NCBI GenBank assembly: GCA_029007825.1
Contig: JAQXIO010000034.1
Location: 29,025 to 93,024, forward strand
DNA length: 64,000 nt
Direction of reading: 5' to 3'
Source: Bacteroidales bacterium
GTDB lineage: Bacteria > Bacteroidota > Bacteroidia > Bacteroidales > JAQXIO01
Translations under genes and position numbers: made by a program
Shown: piece by piece, positions 1 through 8,803 of the stretch
Layout: each line of letters begins with the position of its first letter
How positions within the stretch are numbered: the stretch's first letter is position 1
Notes under the pieces: generated by a model
Databases searched by the model: none
Told to the model about the DNA's origin: nothing
Seen by the model: the letters and a program-made list of their open reading frames with translations, nothing else

Positions 1-1222
1 AGTAAGTCTCATTTGCACATAAGCGTGCGGTTCGCCAACCGACTTCCCATATCTGGTCCAGGCTGGAATCATCGCTTGTAAAACTTCCATTTTCTTTAAA
101 AGGATAACCTGTGAATTTTCCACTTAAAGAATTTATCGTTACAGGTTCATTTTCCGTAATAATTTCCATTTCCAGATAGCGGTAGGTTCGGTACCAAAGA
201 GGGCGGTACATTCGGTCATTCCCTCCTTCCGGATAAAAAATATCACAGTTTCCGATTAACTCTTTACCCTCTATTTCATTCCGGTTCCCCTTTGTGTTGT
301 TTTTATCTACCAACGCTTCAGCATAAGATAATTTTATGCTACTTCCTTTTCCTCCGCTAACGAATAATTCCGGATAAGCCGTTGTTAAATGGCCTTGATC
401 GAAAAGAATAGTAACTTTACTGTTCGCCGGAACTGTGAAATTCCTTTCCCCTTTCAGAAAAGCTTCGGTTATTTCAGCACCCGAACTCCTCCGGATAGAA
501 GATAATTTTATTTCGGATTCTTCCATAAAAGGAATATCCCTCGGTATAAGTGTCCACGTATATTCTGTACCGTTTCCGTAAGGTTGTCCGTTTCGGATTT
601 CTTTTGCTGGTTGCCAATCTTTATCATTGAATGAAAGGCTGTTCCAACCCCACGGATAGAGTGAGCCGTCGATGTTTTCTCCCGGCCCCACATCCTGTCT
701 TTGTTGCAGATTAGGACTGTAAGATAGGTCCGTATAAACCTTCCATGATGAGTTGGTATTTACAATTTCCTCGGCAGGAGAATTGCCTTGTACGATGAAA
801 CCTGTATGCAAAGATATTTGAGCCCCGGGGCTCCACTCTCCGCAATGCCATACGGAGGCAGCTAAAAGATTGGTACCTGCTGTTAAAAAAGGAGCAATAT
901 CGATCGTTTCATAATACCAGTGTTCCAGATTGCCCCGTGAAGGTCCTATACAAACCAGTTCTCCGTTAACGAATAGCTGATACCGTTGATCTCCCGAAAC
1001 ATTTATGACAAAACTTTGAGGCTGTGACACTAATCCGAAGGTTTTCCTGAAATGATGTACCCCATAATCATACATAGAACCGTCATTATGGGTAATCCAT
1101 TTAGCCTTCCAGTTATTATGGATGGTTTCAGGTGAAGGAACCGCCTCTTTCACTTGTGCGTTCAATGTAACGGAACAAATTAGACAAATTAAGATGAATA
1201 ATATGAACTTATTTTTTTTCAT
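1..1222 (-). CDS. GH78-type alpha-L-rhamnosidase, 3' part missing at window edge
   Basis: About 407 codons are visible, reading in from ATG at 1222 and running off the left edge without a stop. Residues 1-23 form a signal peptide ending LNAQ, so the enzyme is exported. What follows is the N-terminal beta-sandwich part typical of large GH78 proteins: the opening WKAKWI, the carbohydrate-binding-like LFVNGE and GPSRGN stretches, and the SFTSDD segment that precedes the (alpha/alpha)6 catalytic domain. The catalytic domain itself lies outside the window. It is the last visible gene of the rhamnose operon, 18 bp downstream of another GH78 gene. Family assignment rests on resemblance to the two complete GH78 neighbours and on context; activity on L-rhamnosides is inferred. 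Confidence 0.8.
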   Translation of the reverse strand, partial: MKKNKFILFILICLICSVTLNAQVKEAVPSPETIHNNWKAKWITHNDGSMYDYGVHHFRKTFGLVSQPQSFVINVSGDQRYQLFVNGELVCIGPSRGNLEHWYYETIDIAPFLTAGTNLLAASVWHCGEWSPGAQISLHTGFIVQGNSPAEEIVNTNSSWKVYTDLSYSPNLQQRQDVGPGENIDGSLYPWGWNSLSFNDKDWQPAKEIRNGQPYGNGTEYTWTLIPRDIPFMEESEIKLSSIRRSSGAEITEAFLKGERNFTVPANSKVTILFDQGHLTTAYPELFVSGGKGSSIKLSYAEALVDKNNTKGNRNEIEGKELIGNCDIFYPEGGNDRMYRPLWYRTYRYLEMEIITENEPVTINSLSGKFTGYPFKENGSFTSDDSSLDQIWEVGWRTARLCANETY

Positions 1223-1240
1223 ATGAGATATGCACTCTTT

Positions 1241-3370
1241 TTATTTATAAAGAACTTCATAATAAGAATTCGCTTTGTCTAATTTGAGGGTATATTCATT
1301 ATTATCCCCCTTAATAAGCGTTCCCTGATTGACTTTAGGTGTACGTTTGGATTTGAATTTCAGGATTCCTCCTGTATTTGCAGTTGTCGTAACACCGATT
1401 TTTTTAGTGTTCATTTCTACCGAAATAACACCTTCCGGTGTCGGTACGGTACCTTTCATCCATTTTAGACCGCCTAAATTAGGTTCGATAATATATTCTT
1501 TATAACCGGATGCGGTCGGATAAACTCCCAGGAAATATCTTCCGAAAAGATATACAGGATTAGCACCCCAGGCATGACATAAACTTTTGCCGAAAGGACG
1601 CCCGTACATTTCGTAATGTTTGTCTTCCGGTGCAGTTGGATCAAAAGCTTCCCAGAAGGTTGTGGCACCACGTTCAAGCATGCCGCCCCAGTAATCTTTA
1701 ACGAATTTGAGAACCTTGGCCTGCTCGCCTATTTCACAAAGAGCTGCTAATTCATAGAACTTCATATAAGGAGTAGTAATTTGAAGAATACTGTCATTCA
1801 ATATAACCGATTCTTTTATCTCCTGCTTTTTAGTTTGGTCTACCATATTGAACAGTATAGCGAACATATTGGTATAGCGAGTTGCATAATCTGTTAGCTT
1901 ACCATCGATTCTGCTGTGCAAGAAAGCTTTTTTATCATCAGACCAGAATATTCGGTTGAACTCTTTTTTCTTGCTGTCATAAAGTTTTTGCATTTTTTCT
2001 TTTGTTGCATGATCCTGTGCTATCTCAGCACACTCCATCATTGCTTTAAGGCTTTGAATAAGAAGTAATTGCTCGAAAGAAACTTCCCCCTCCTTGTCTA
2101 TCGGCGCCCAGTCTATAAAAACCCAGTCGCCGGGCAATCCTTCAGCCAATCCGTTTTCATTTAAACGGTTGAGGCAAAAATTCATTGTTCCCAGCATACG
2201 GGGATAAATCTGTTTAATGAAAGAGGCGTCGCCCGTATAAAGATAATGATAATAAATACCGATCATCCAATAGAACGAATAATCTAAAATCGTATTGATA
2301 TGTGTTGTTACAGGATCGTGTCCGCGTAAGCCCCACAACGTTCTGGTATTTACGTCTTCGTCGAAGAAAGTATAAAAGTTCATCAGATAACTTTGTAACG
2401 CATCTCCGCTCCATACCCAACGGTCTCTTTTTATCCCGTCTATATGGCACTCCCTCGTTGCTAAATGGAAGGTGTACATCGAAGTATTGTAAATATCGTT
2501 GATTAAAGGATCGGAACAACTGAATGTCCCTTTGTATTCTACAGGAAGATATTCATATAAAGCGGATATCTTGTCGAAAGAAACAGACGGATCCTTTACG
2601 ACCAGAATGTAACGGAATGCTTTGGTGGGTAGAGTGTCGTTCTTTGCTACCGGGTTATTTACCGTAATGATATCGTACGTTTCCGCCAGCTTTTTGGCTA
2701 AAGCCTCTTCTTTACTCTCACCATAGTATAATTGAACTTGTCCTGATCCTTTTAAACCGTTTAATACAGGAAAAGCAAAAGTGTTTTTTCCGAAATCTAT
2801 AAGAACTCCATCACCCTCGTTTTTTACGGTTTGCGCTTCAATAGGAGTTGTAGCCAGTTTGTATGTTGAAGGAGGCAAAGAAGGTTCTGTAAAGATCCAG
2901 GAGGAGGCGGAAACATCATCATTATTCCTCGAGTTAGCGATCCAAGTATTATCGGAAACATAAGATTTGCTTTTGAATAGAATAGAAGGTACAGTTTGGT
3001 AATTTTCTACACAAACGGACAATTCGTAATCTCCTGCCGGTAACTCGAAATTCTGAGGATCGTAATCATAAAAAATTCCATGTTTATTTGTCTGGATATA
3101 ATATTTCCCATCTACCCAGATGGAAGCATTCTCCGGTTTATCTAATGAAATTTGCTTTTTGAAAACAACAATACCATAAGCTGGGTCCAATCGCCACATG
3201 GTTGGGTAAGCCTGGTTTCTCTCCGTCCGTTTGAGAGACAGCTCTTTACATAACCAGATATCGAAATCTCCCGGATAATAAATCCATTTAGCCTGCTGTT
3301 CGGCATTTACCTTAAAAGAAAGAGTACAAATAATTGCGACTAAAAATATCAAATATCGTTTCATATTCAT
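1241..3370 (-). CDS. GH78 alpha-L-rhamnosidase
   Basis: A 709-residue exported glycoside hydrolase with a signal peptide in residues 1-23 (hydrophobic core, then KVNAEQ). N-terminal beta-sandwich domains occupy roughly residues 24-270. The (alpha/alpha)6 barrel follows, with HIDGIKRDRWVWSGD in the position of the acidic active-site motif of GH78, and TTFWEAFDP plus CHAWGANP further on. A C-terminal beta domain closes the protein. The expected reaction is release of terminal L-rhamnose from plant or bacterial glycans in the periplasm or at the surface. It sits 5 bp after another GH78 gene and 18 bp before a third, downstream of the rhamnose catabolic genes, so co-regulation is likely. The exact linkage specificity cannot be read from sequence. 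Confidence 0.9.
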   Translation of the reverse strand: MNMKRYLIFLVAIICTLSFKVNAEQQAKWIYYPGDFDIWLCKELSLKRTERNQAYPTMWRLDPAYGIVVFKKQISLDKPENASIWVDGKYYIQTNKHGIFYDYDPQNFELPAGDYELSVCVENYQTVPSILFKSKSYVSDNTWIANSRNNDDVSASSWIFTEPSLPPSTYKLATTPIEAQTVKNEGDGVLIDFGKNTFAFPVLNGLKGSGQVQLYYGESKEEALAKKLAETYDIITVNNPVAKNDTLPTKAFRYILVVKDPSVSFDKISALYEYLPVEYKGTFSCSDPLINDIYNTSMYTFHLATRECHIDGIKRDRWVWSGDALQSYLMNFYTFFDEDVNTRTLWGLRGHDPVTTHINTILDYSFYWMIGIYYHYLYTGDASFIKQIYPRMLGTMNFCLNRLNENGLAEGLPGDWVFIDWAPIDKEGEVSFEQLLLIQSLKAMMECAEIAQDHATKEKMQKLYDSKKKEFNRIFWSDDKKAFLHSRIDGKLTDYATRYTNMFAILFNMVDQTKKQEIKESVILNDSILQITTPYMKFYELAALCEIGEQAKVLKFVKDYWGGMLERGATTFWEAFDPTAPEDKHYEMYGRPFGKSLCHAWGANPVYLFGRYFLGVYPTASGYKEYIIEPNLGGLKWMKGTVPTPEGVISVEMNTKKIGVTTTANTGGILKFKSKRTPKVNQGTLIKGDNNEYTLKLDKANSYYEVLYK

Positions 3371-3375
3371 TTTAT

Positions 3376-5601
3376 TTATTTTCCCTTGATAATATAAGTA
3401 CCGGCGGGTAGTAACATACGCTTTTTGTTTATTTTTCCGTTATAGCCTTCTACGGAAGAGAAACTGTGACCTGTAGGAGGGAAAACTTCCGCCTCTGTTC
3501 CCTGGGGCACCGTTAAGTTTATGGTTATTCCTCTTTTTGCTTTTTTATAACTGAACTGAATTGCACCGTAATGCGTATCGAAAGAAGTACTCAGTTCCGT
3601 AAGTTTTCCCGGTTGAGGTTGTACCTTGAACCGCTTGAATCCTGCTTCGATAGGGGAAATCCCGCATACATATTGTGATAGAAGTGTCAGTCCGCCTCCA
3701 CTCCAGGCATGGTTGATTGTGCCTCCGCCATAACCTTCGTTACCGATACCCCAACCTTCCCATAAAGTTGTCTGTTCAGCGTCGGTCATCTTTTTGAATC
3801 TTTTTTTCATACGGTCCAAAGCCTGCTGTTCATACCCCATCTTGAAAAGTGATTCCAATACGTATTTTTCCATGTAAGGACTGGCATGATATTCTTTTAG
3901 CAGAATTTTGGATATCTGCGGATATACATCTTTTGGTGCCAGACCCGAGAGAACAGCCATTGCCTGCGTACGGTCGTCGGTCTTTCCCGTATATTTGGGT
4001 GAACGGTATTCTTTTCCATTCCAGTATTTTTTATGGAAAGCTTTTTTCAGCCTCTCCATTTTCTCCCGGATCATATATTCGTCGTCAAGAACCTCTGTTA
4101 TACCTGAAAATTCCAGTTCTCCCTGCAATGCGAGATAATACCAGCATTGAGCCAATGCTTCTTTGTCGATGTTTTCGCCCCAGTCGCCCCAGTACCAGTC
4201 TCCGCTGCGGGGAATCACCAGACCATTGCGGTCTGTTTTCCATACATCGTGCAAAAGAACCTTTAAACGGTCATAGATAAGAGGAATAAAGGAAGAATCG
4301 CCGCTATATAGATACTGAGTATAGAATCCGTAATGGCCTACCGATGCCAACATTTGCAATGGCAGCTCTTTATTCCAGTTTCCTGCCGGACAAGGCGAGA
4401 AAATAGAACCGTCCGGCCGTTGCCAATTCATCAACTCCAAAATACCTTTTCTTGCCAAAGCATGACTCTTCGTATCGAGTGCATAAAAAGCTTCACCCAG
4501 CTCATTAACCTCATCACCCCACCATTGTGCACGTTCACGGTCGGGGCAGTCCATATAATTGTCACGCATGGTAATGTATAGTGTACGTGCAGCTTTTTTC
4601 CAAAGCTCATTGTAAAAAGGATCGTTACAACTGAAAGAGCCGGTAAATTCTGTGTTATAACCTGTCTCTCTGTATTTAAGTTCCAAAACTTCGACACTCT
4701 CCGGTATGATGTAACACATTTCATGTCCGTTTATCCATCCGAAACTCTCATATTCCTGAATTCCCTCTTTTGTGACATATTCAGCGCGGACGTTTAATTC
4801 GGAGCCTCCGTTATAGTTATCCGTCTGCATTTTAATTAAAAGACCTTCAGGAGCCTTTACTTTCAGATAAGGAGTTACTTGGGCATTATAGGGTAGAGTA
4901 CAATATAGTGTATCGCCGGATTTTCGGGTTGCAGTATACGGTTTTAAGCCATAGTCCTTAAATAAAGGAATAGGTCTTTTTATCAATTTATGAAAAGGTG
5001 CATCACCCTCTTTGCCTATTTCTGTAGCAGTTTGAAAATGGATATCCGAAGAACTTAAATACCAGCCTTCTTTTTCTAAACGGGCATCGAAGCGGATATT
5101 TGATTCAGGCAGTCTGTAATTGGGGTGGGGGGCGTTTGTATTGTCGTATGCCTTGTTAACCTCAGCCTCCCAGGTATTGTTTGAGACAAGGTTTATTTTA
5201 GGACAGTCGAAGAATAAAGCAGCCTGTCCGCTGTTTTTATGTGAGAAACCTTCTTTGCCGAAATGCCACAGCAAAATAGCAATCGTATTTTCTCCTTGTT
5301 TTAAAAAAGGTGCGAGGTCTACTTCATCGATATAAGTATCTGTTGGCGAAGGTCCTCTTTTTAATCCTCCTTCAAAAACGGCGAGGTCGTTATTGATCCA
5401 CATCCAGTATTTAGTATCGGCTGCTATCCGGGCAATGGCCTCTTGAGGAACATTGTTGAGCGAAAAATCCTTTCGGAAGCACAGCCATGTATTAGACGCA
5501 TTTTGATTGTCATTAGCTGTAATCCATGAAGCTTCCGGAGCTGCTATTACCTGAAATGCAAAAAAATAGAAGAATAGGAAAGTTAGAAATACGTTTTTCA
5601 T
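3376..5601 (-). CDS. GH78 alpha-L-rhamnosidase
   Basis: A 741-residue exported protein with a signal peptide in residues 1-20 (phenylalanine-rich core ending VIAAPEA). The first ~300 residues are beta-sandwich modules (WINNDLAVFEGG, APFLKQGENTIAI). The catalytic helical barrel carries MDCPDRERAQWWGD, the classic GH78 acidic motif, and later LWEGWG and NHAWSGG. A C-terminal beta domain ends in PAGTYIIKGK. It is the first of three consecutive GH78 genes and follows rhaD after a 71-bp gap that holds a hairpin. The three paralogues differ in their motifs (this one CPDRERAQWWGD, the next HIDGIKRDRWVWSGD), suggesting different rhamnoside substrates. Good family confidence; substrate not assigned. 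Confidence 0.9.
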   Translation of the reverse strand: MKNVFLTFLFFYFFAFQVIAAPEASWITANDNQNASNTWLCFRKDFSLNNVPQEAIARIAADTKYWMWINNDLAVFEGGLKRGPSPTDTYIDEVDLAPFLKQGENTIAILLWHFGKEGFSHKNSGQAALFFDCPKINLVSNNTWEAEVNKAYDNTNAPHPNYRLPESNIRFDARLEKEGWYLSSSDIHFQTATEIGKEGDAPFHKLIKRPIPLFKDYGLKPYTATRKSGDTLYCTLPYNAQVTPYLKVKAPEGLLIKMQTDNYNGGSELNVRAEYVTKEGIQEYESFGWINGHEMCYIIPESVEVLELKYRETGYNTEFTGSFSCNDPFYNELWKKAARTLYITMRDNYMDCPDRERAQWWGDEVNELGEAFYALDTKSHALARKGILELMNWQRPDGSIFSPCPAGNWNKELPLQMLASVGHYGFYTQYLYSGDSSFIPLIYDRLKVLLHDVWKTDRNGLVIPRSGDWYWGDWGENIDKEALAQCWYYLALQGELEFSGITEVLDDEYMIREKMERLKKAFHKKYWNGKEYRSPKYTGKTDDRTQAMAVLSGLAPKDVYPQISKILLKEYHASPYMEKYVLESLFKMGYEQQALDRMKKRFKKMTDAEQTTLWEGWGIGNEGYGGGTINHAWSGGGLTLLSQYVCGISPIEAGFKRFKVQPQPGKLTELSTSFDTHYGAIQFSYKKAKRGITINLTVPQGTEAEVFPPTGHSFSSVEGYNGKINKKRMLLPAGTYIIKGK

Positions 5602-5621
5602 GTCGTTTTTTAAGGATTAAA

Positions 5622-5654
5622 ACCCATGTCAGCACTCTTTGCCGACATGGGTTA
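5622..5654 (-). terminator. Hairpin between rhaD and the GH78 genes
   Basis: A 10-bp perfect stem (5622-5631 with 5645-5654), extended inward by two more pairs after one mismatch, has a 7-nt loop. On the minus strand it is followed by a short U-rich stretch. It lies after the rhaD stop and before the first GH78 start. It could be a partial terminator or an RNA-processing site that lowers expression of the GH78 genes relative to the catabolic genes. Confidence 0.6.
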
Positions 5655-5672
5655 AATATAAAAATTGATTAT

Positions 5673-6476
5673 TTAAGCGATCTTGAAGGCAATTTTTAAA
5701 ACGTCTCTTTCTCCTTTTTTCAAGCCCATGGGAGACTCTCCTGCGCTTTTGCAGAGAAGATAAAGAATTGCCGATTTATTAAGAGTGTCGATTACGTCGA
5801 ATGTTTCGATCATATCTTTTCCGATAGCCAGACATCCGTGTTTTGGCCATACTACAACGTCATGAGATTGAAGACTGTCGACGGTAAGTTTTGCAATATC
5901 GTCGGTGCCAGGTACTTCGTAAGGTATTAAACCTACCCCTTTTGGAACAACGATATATGTTTCCGGATGCATACCCCATAAAGCCTCGTTCATGTCAGCC
6001 TCTTTACTTAAGGAAGGAAGCAAAGACATAGCAACTATTTCATTCGGATGGGTATGAATTAACACTTTGTCCGTTCCGCCTCTTTTTACCATTTCCTGAT
6101 GTACGCTTAAGTGAGTAGGCAATTCCGAAGTAGGAATAACAGTCTCGCCTTCTGACACGATAGAATAAGTTTTTCCGTCTTCATGTACAACTACGATAGA
6201 GCAATTTCCCCAGATGTCACGTGCGACTTCTCTCATTCTTTTACCTGTACCGGTAATGAAAAAGATATTATTTGCCAGTGATGGTAATGTAATGGAAAGT
6301 TGTTTGGTCGGATAAGAAGAAAGATTTTCTACTCTTCCTTTGGCTATGTCTGTAATATTGATTGATATATTACCGGCATTACGTTCTGCCCATCCTTTTT
6401 CCCAGAGATAACCTGCTACCTCACTCACCTTATCGGTGACTTTTTTCAATTCTTTGTTTGCAAAAACAGTGTTCAT
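5673..6476 (-). CDS. rhaD: L-rhamnulose-1-phosphate aldolase
   Basis: A class II, zinc-dependent aldolase that splits L-rhamnulose 1-phosphate into dihydroxyacetone phosphate and L-lactaldehyde, the last catabolic step of the cytosolic rhamnose pathway. The 267-residue protein is close to the usual ~274. Zinc ligands are visible as HTH at residues 141-143 and H213 in WPKHG. A catalytic glutamate is expected in TSELPTHL (E118), and the phosphate-binding ITGTGKRM lies near residues 74-81. It is last of the four rha genes, 17 bp after rhaT. A terminator-like hairpin follows it. Confidence 0.96.
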   Translation of the reverse strand: MNTVFANKELKKVTDKVSEVAGYLWEKGWAERNAGNISINITDIAKGRVENLSSYPTKQLSITLPSLANNIFFITGTGKRMREVARDIWGNCSIVVVHEDGKTYSIVSEGETVIPTSELPTHLSVHQEMVKRGGTDKVLIHTHPNEIVAMSLLPSLSKEADMNEALWGMHPETYIVVPKGVGLIPYEVPGTDDIAKLTVDSLQSHDVVVWPKHGCLAIGKDMIETFDVIDTLNKSAILYLLCKSAGESPMGLKKGERDVLKIAFKIA

Positions 6477-6493
6477 AATAATTGTTTGTATTT

Positions 6494-7537
6494 TTAATAA
6501 TACGATTTTACGATATTAGGCCCTATACCGATAATGATGGCCGAAAGAATCAGTATTCCGATGCCTGCAAATACAAAGGTAAGGGTTTTGCGGCTTGCAC
6601 CTTTCCATTCTCCGTTGAAAAATCCCCATGCAGTACTGAAAACGATGGTAAGAGACATTAAGATTGCCCAGGCCGTATATTCAAGGTCGCCCATACGGCT
6701 TTTTCCCATTTCAAGAAACATCATCTGGAAGTACCATAAAGACCCTCCTATAATGAGGAATATCCAGTTTCGTAATACAGGGGTATTGGTAGTTTTGACC
6801 CAATCGCCCAAGGTGTGATTTTGAACGCTTTTTACTAAGCAATAGACAAGATTAACAAGTAATCCGCCTAAAAGGACTATGCATAAACCTGCGTTTCCTT
6901 GATAAAGAGGTTCGGCTCCATTACGAACCGCAGCTTCGGCAATAGGTTTGGCCGCTGCAAGACCAAAGCTGAAACAAGCGCTCATCAAACCGGATACAAC
7001 CGCTACGATAAGTCCTAATTTCAGATTGAAATCACTGTCTCCTTTCGGTTCATTACCTTTGGAAATATCTTTGTCTTTGTTAATTCCCGCCATTCCCATA
7101 AAGGCAATACCGACAATGGATACCAGAACGCCGAAAAGGGAAACGATGTTCTCGGGAGTGCTGATAATAGCTCCGATACCTCCCTGATAGATCGGAGGAA
7201 CCAATGTGCCGAAGACGGATATAATACCGTTTGCTATAGCGATTCCCAAAGAAACCCCTAAATAGCGGAGGGTCATTCCGTATGTCAATCCTCCGACTCC
7301 CCACAGAGCGCCGAAGATAAACGGCCATACAAAATCACTGCTTTCCAAAGAACCGTACACTCCGAAAAGGTCGGGAACCGTTGCAAATGCAACGAGGAAA
7401 GGAACGATAAGCCACGAGAAGATACCGGCCATAAGCCAGTATACCTCCCATGCTATGTTCTTTGTTTTGCTGATGGGAACGTAAAAGCTGGCGGCGCTGA
7501 ACGATCCAAGAGCAATAAGTAAGATACCTCCTAACAT
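6494..7537 (-). CDS. rhaT: L-rhamnose/H+ symporter
   Basis: A 347-residue inner-membrane protein with about ten hydrophobic segments and the usual length of RhaT (344 in E. coli), of the drug/metabolite transporter superfamily. It imports L-rhamnose with protons so that rhaA and rhaB can act on it. Typical stretches are FYVPISKTKNIAWEVYWL near the N-terminus and WALWGVGGLTYG-like residues in the third segment. It lies 6 bp downstream of rhaA and 17 bp upstream of rhaD. Its position beside the isomerase and kinase supports rhamnose rather than another sugar. Confidence 0.95.
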   Translation of the reverse strand: MLGGILLIALGSFSAASFYVPISKTKNIAWEVYWLMAGIFSWLIVPFLVAFATVPDLFGVYGSLESSDFVWPFIFGALWGVGGLTYGMTLRYLGVSLGIAIANGIISVFGTLVPPIYQGGIGAIISTPENIVSLFGVLVSIVGIAFMGMAGINKDKDISKGNEPKGDSDFNLKLGLIVAVVSGLMSACFSFGLAAAKPIAEAAVRNGAEPLYQGNAGLCIVLLGGLLVNLVYCLVKSVQNHTLGDWVKTTNTPVLRNWIFLIIGGSLWYFQMMFLEMGKSRMGDLEYTAWAILMSLTIVFSTAWGFFNGEWKGASRKTLTFVFAGIGILILSAIIIGIGPNIVKSYY

Positions 7538-7543
7538 AAATAA

Positions 7544-8797
7544 TTATCTTTTAGAAGTAACTTCCTTCTCGTATTTCTGAATATCGGCGATGTATTTTTC
7601 TCCGACGATAACATTATTCTTTAAGCAGAAATAATCCCATACAGCACCCCAAGGCATGCTCTTAGCCTCTTCAAGAAGAGCAAGGCGTTCGAAGAATTGT
7701 CCCTTCGACTCATATTCGCGTAATTGGGTAATCGGTTCGAGAAGAGCCTGCATAAAGGCCTTTTGTGTTGCGCGTGAACCAACAACATAAGCGCCGATAC
7801 GGTTAATTGTTGCATCGAAATAATCGAGGCCGATATTTACACGTCCTAAAGCATCGCAACGGATGATCTCTTTTGCCAGTTCCTGTACGTCGTCGTTAAG
7901 AACAACAACATGGTCGCTGTCCCAACGGATAGGACGGCTTACGTGTAACATAATTTCCGGGGTGAAGAGCAGTAAGGAAGAAATCTTATCAGCAACGCTT
8001 TCTGTTAAATGGAAGTGTCCTGTATCAAGAGTTACCATTTTGCCTTTTTTCGCTCCGTAACCTAAATAAAAGTCGTATGAACCGACTGTGTAGCTTTCGA
8101 AACCGATACCGAACAGTTTAGCCTCTATGGCATCTTTCATGTTATCATATTTCGTAGCGAAGATATCATCTAAAGATTGTTCCAGTATCTGACGATAATA
8201 AAGCCGGTTAACCGTAGTATCTTTCGAGCCGTCGTGAATCCATAAGTTCATGACGCAAGGATCGTTCTGGAATTTACCCATCTCTTCGCTGATCCAGCGA
8301 CAACGCTTGGTATGTTCGATCCAGAATTCACGTATTTTCTTATCGGGATTCGATAATGTCAGGTTTCCGCTTAGCGGATGTGAAAAAGAAGTTGAGTTGA
8401 AATCGAGTTTGAATCCGTTTTGTTTTGCCCATTCCATCCAACTTTTGAAATGAATAGGTTCACATTCGTTTCTGTCTACCTTTTTACCGCCGAAATCGCC
8501 GTAGCTTTCATGCAGGCTGATACGATGGCTTCCCGGAATGTAAGATGCGGCTTTGACTAAATCCGCTCTGATCTCTTCTATATTTCTCGCTTTTCCGGGG
8601 TAATTACCTGTTACCAAGCAACCGCCGCCGGCCGTCCCGCTTGCATTTTCCAATCCGGCAACATCATCGGTCTGCCAGCAGTGCAGCGATAATGAAATTT
8701 TCTGTAAATCTTCAAGTGCCTTATCTGCGTTAACACCGATTGAAGCATAGCGTTCTTTTGCTACTTCATACGCTTTTTCTACTAGTACGTCTTTCAT
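7544..8797 (-). CDS. rhaA: L-rhamnose isomerase
   Basis: Interconverts L-rhamnose and L-rhamnulose in the cytosol using divalent metal. The 417-residue protein matches the family length (419 in E. coli). Metal and substrate motifs are visible: MNLWIHDGSKD, LDTGHFHLTE, RWDSDHVVVLNDD and NIGLDYFDA. The glycine-rich GTAGGGC segment near the N-terminus is also characteristic. It is 6 bp after rhaB and 6 bp before rhaT, a tight operon. Confidence 0.97.
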   Translation of the reverse strand: MKDVLVEKAYEVAKERYASIGVNADKALEDLQKISLSLHCWQTDDVAGLENASGTAGGGCLVTGNYPGKARNIEEIRADLVKAASYIPGSHRISLHESYGDFGGKKVDRNECEPIHFKSWMEWAKQNGFKLDFNSTSFSHPLSGNLTLSNPDKKIREFWIEHTKRCRWISEEMGKFQNDPCVMNLWIHDGSKDTTVNRLYYRQILEQSLDDIFATKYDNMKDAIEAKLFGIGFESYTVGSYDFYLGYGAKKGKMVTLDTGHFHLTESVADKISSLLLFTPEIMLHVSRPIRWDSDHVVVLNDDVQELAKEIIRCDALGRVNIGLDYFDATINRIGAYVVGSRATQKAFMQALLEPITQLREYESKGQFFERLALLEEAKSMPWGAVWDYFCLKNNVIVGEKYIADIQKYEKEVTSKR

Positions 8798-8803
8798 GAT
8801 TCT

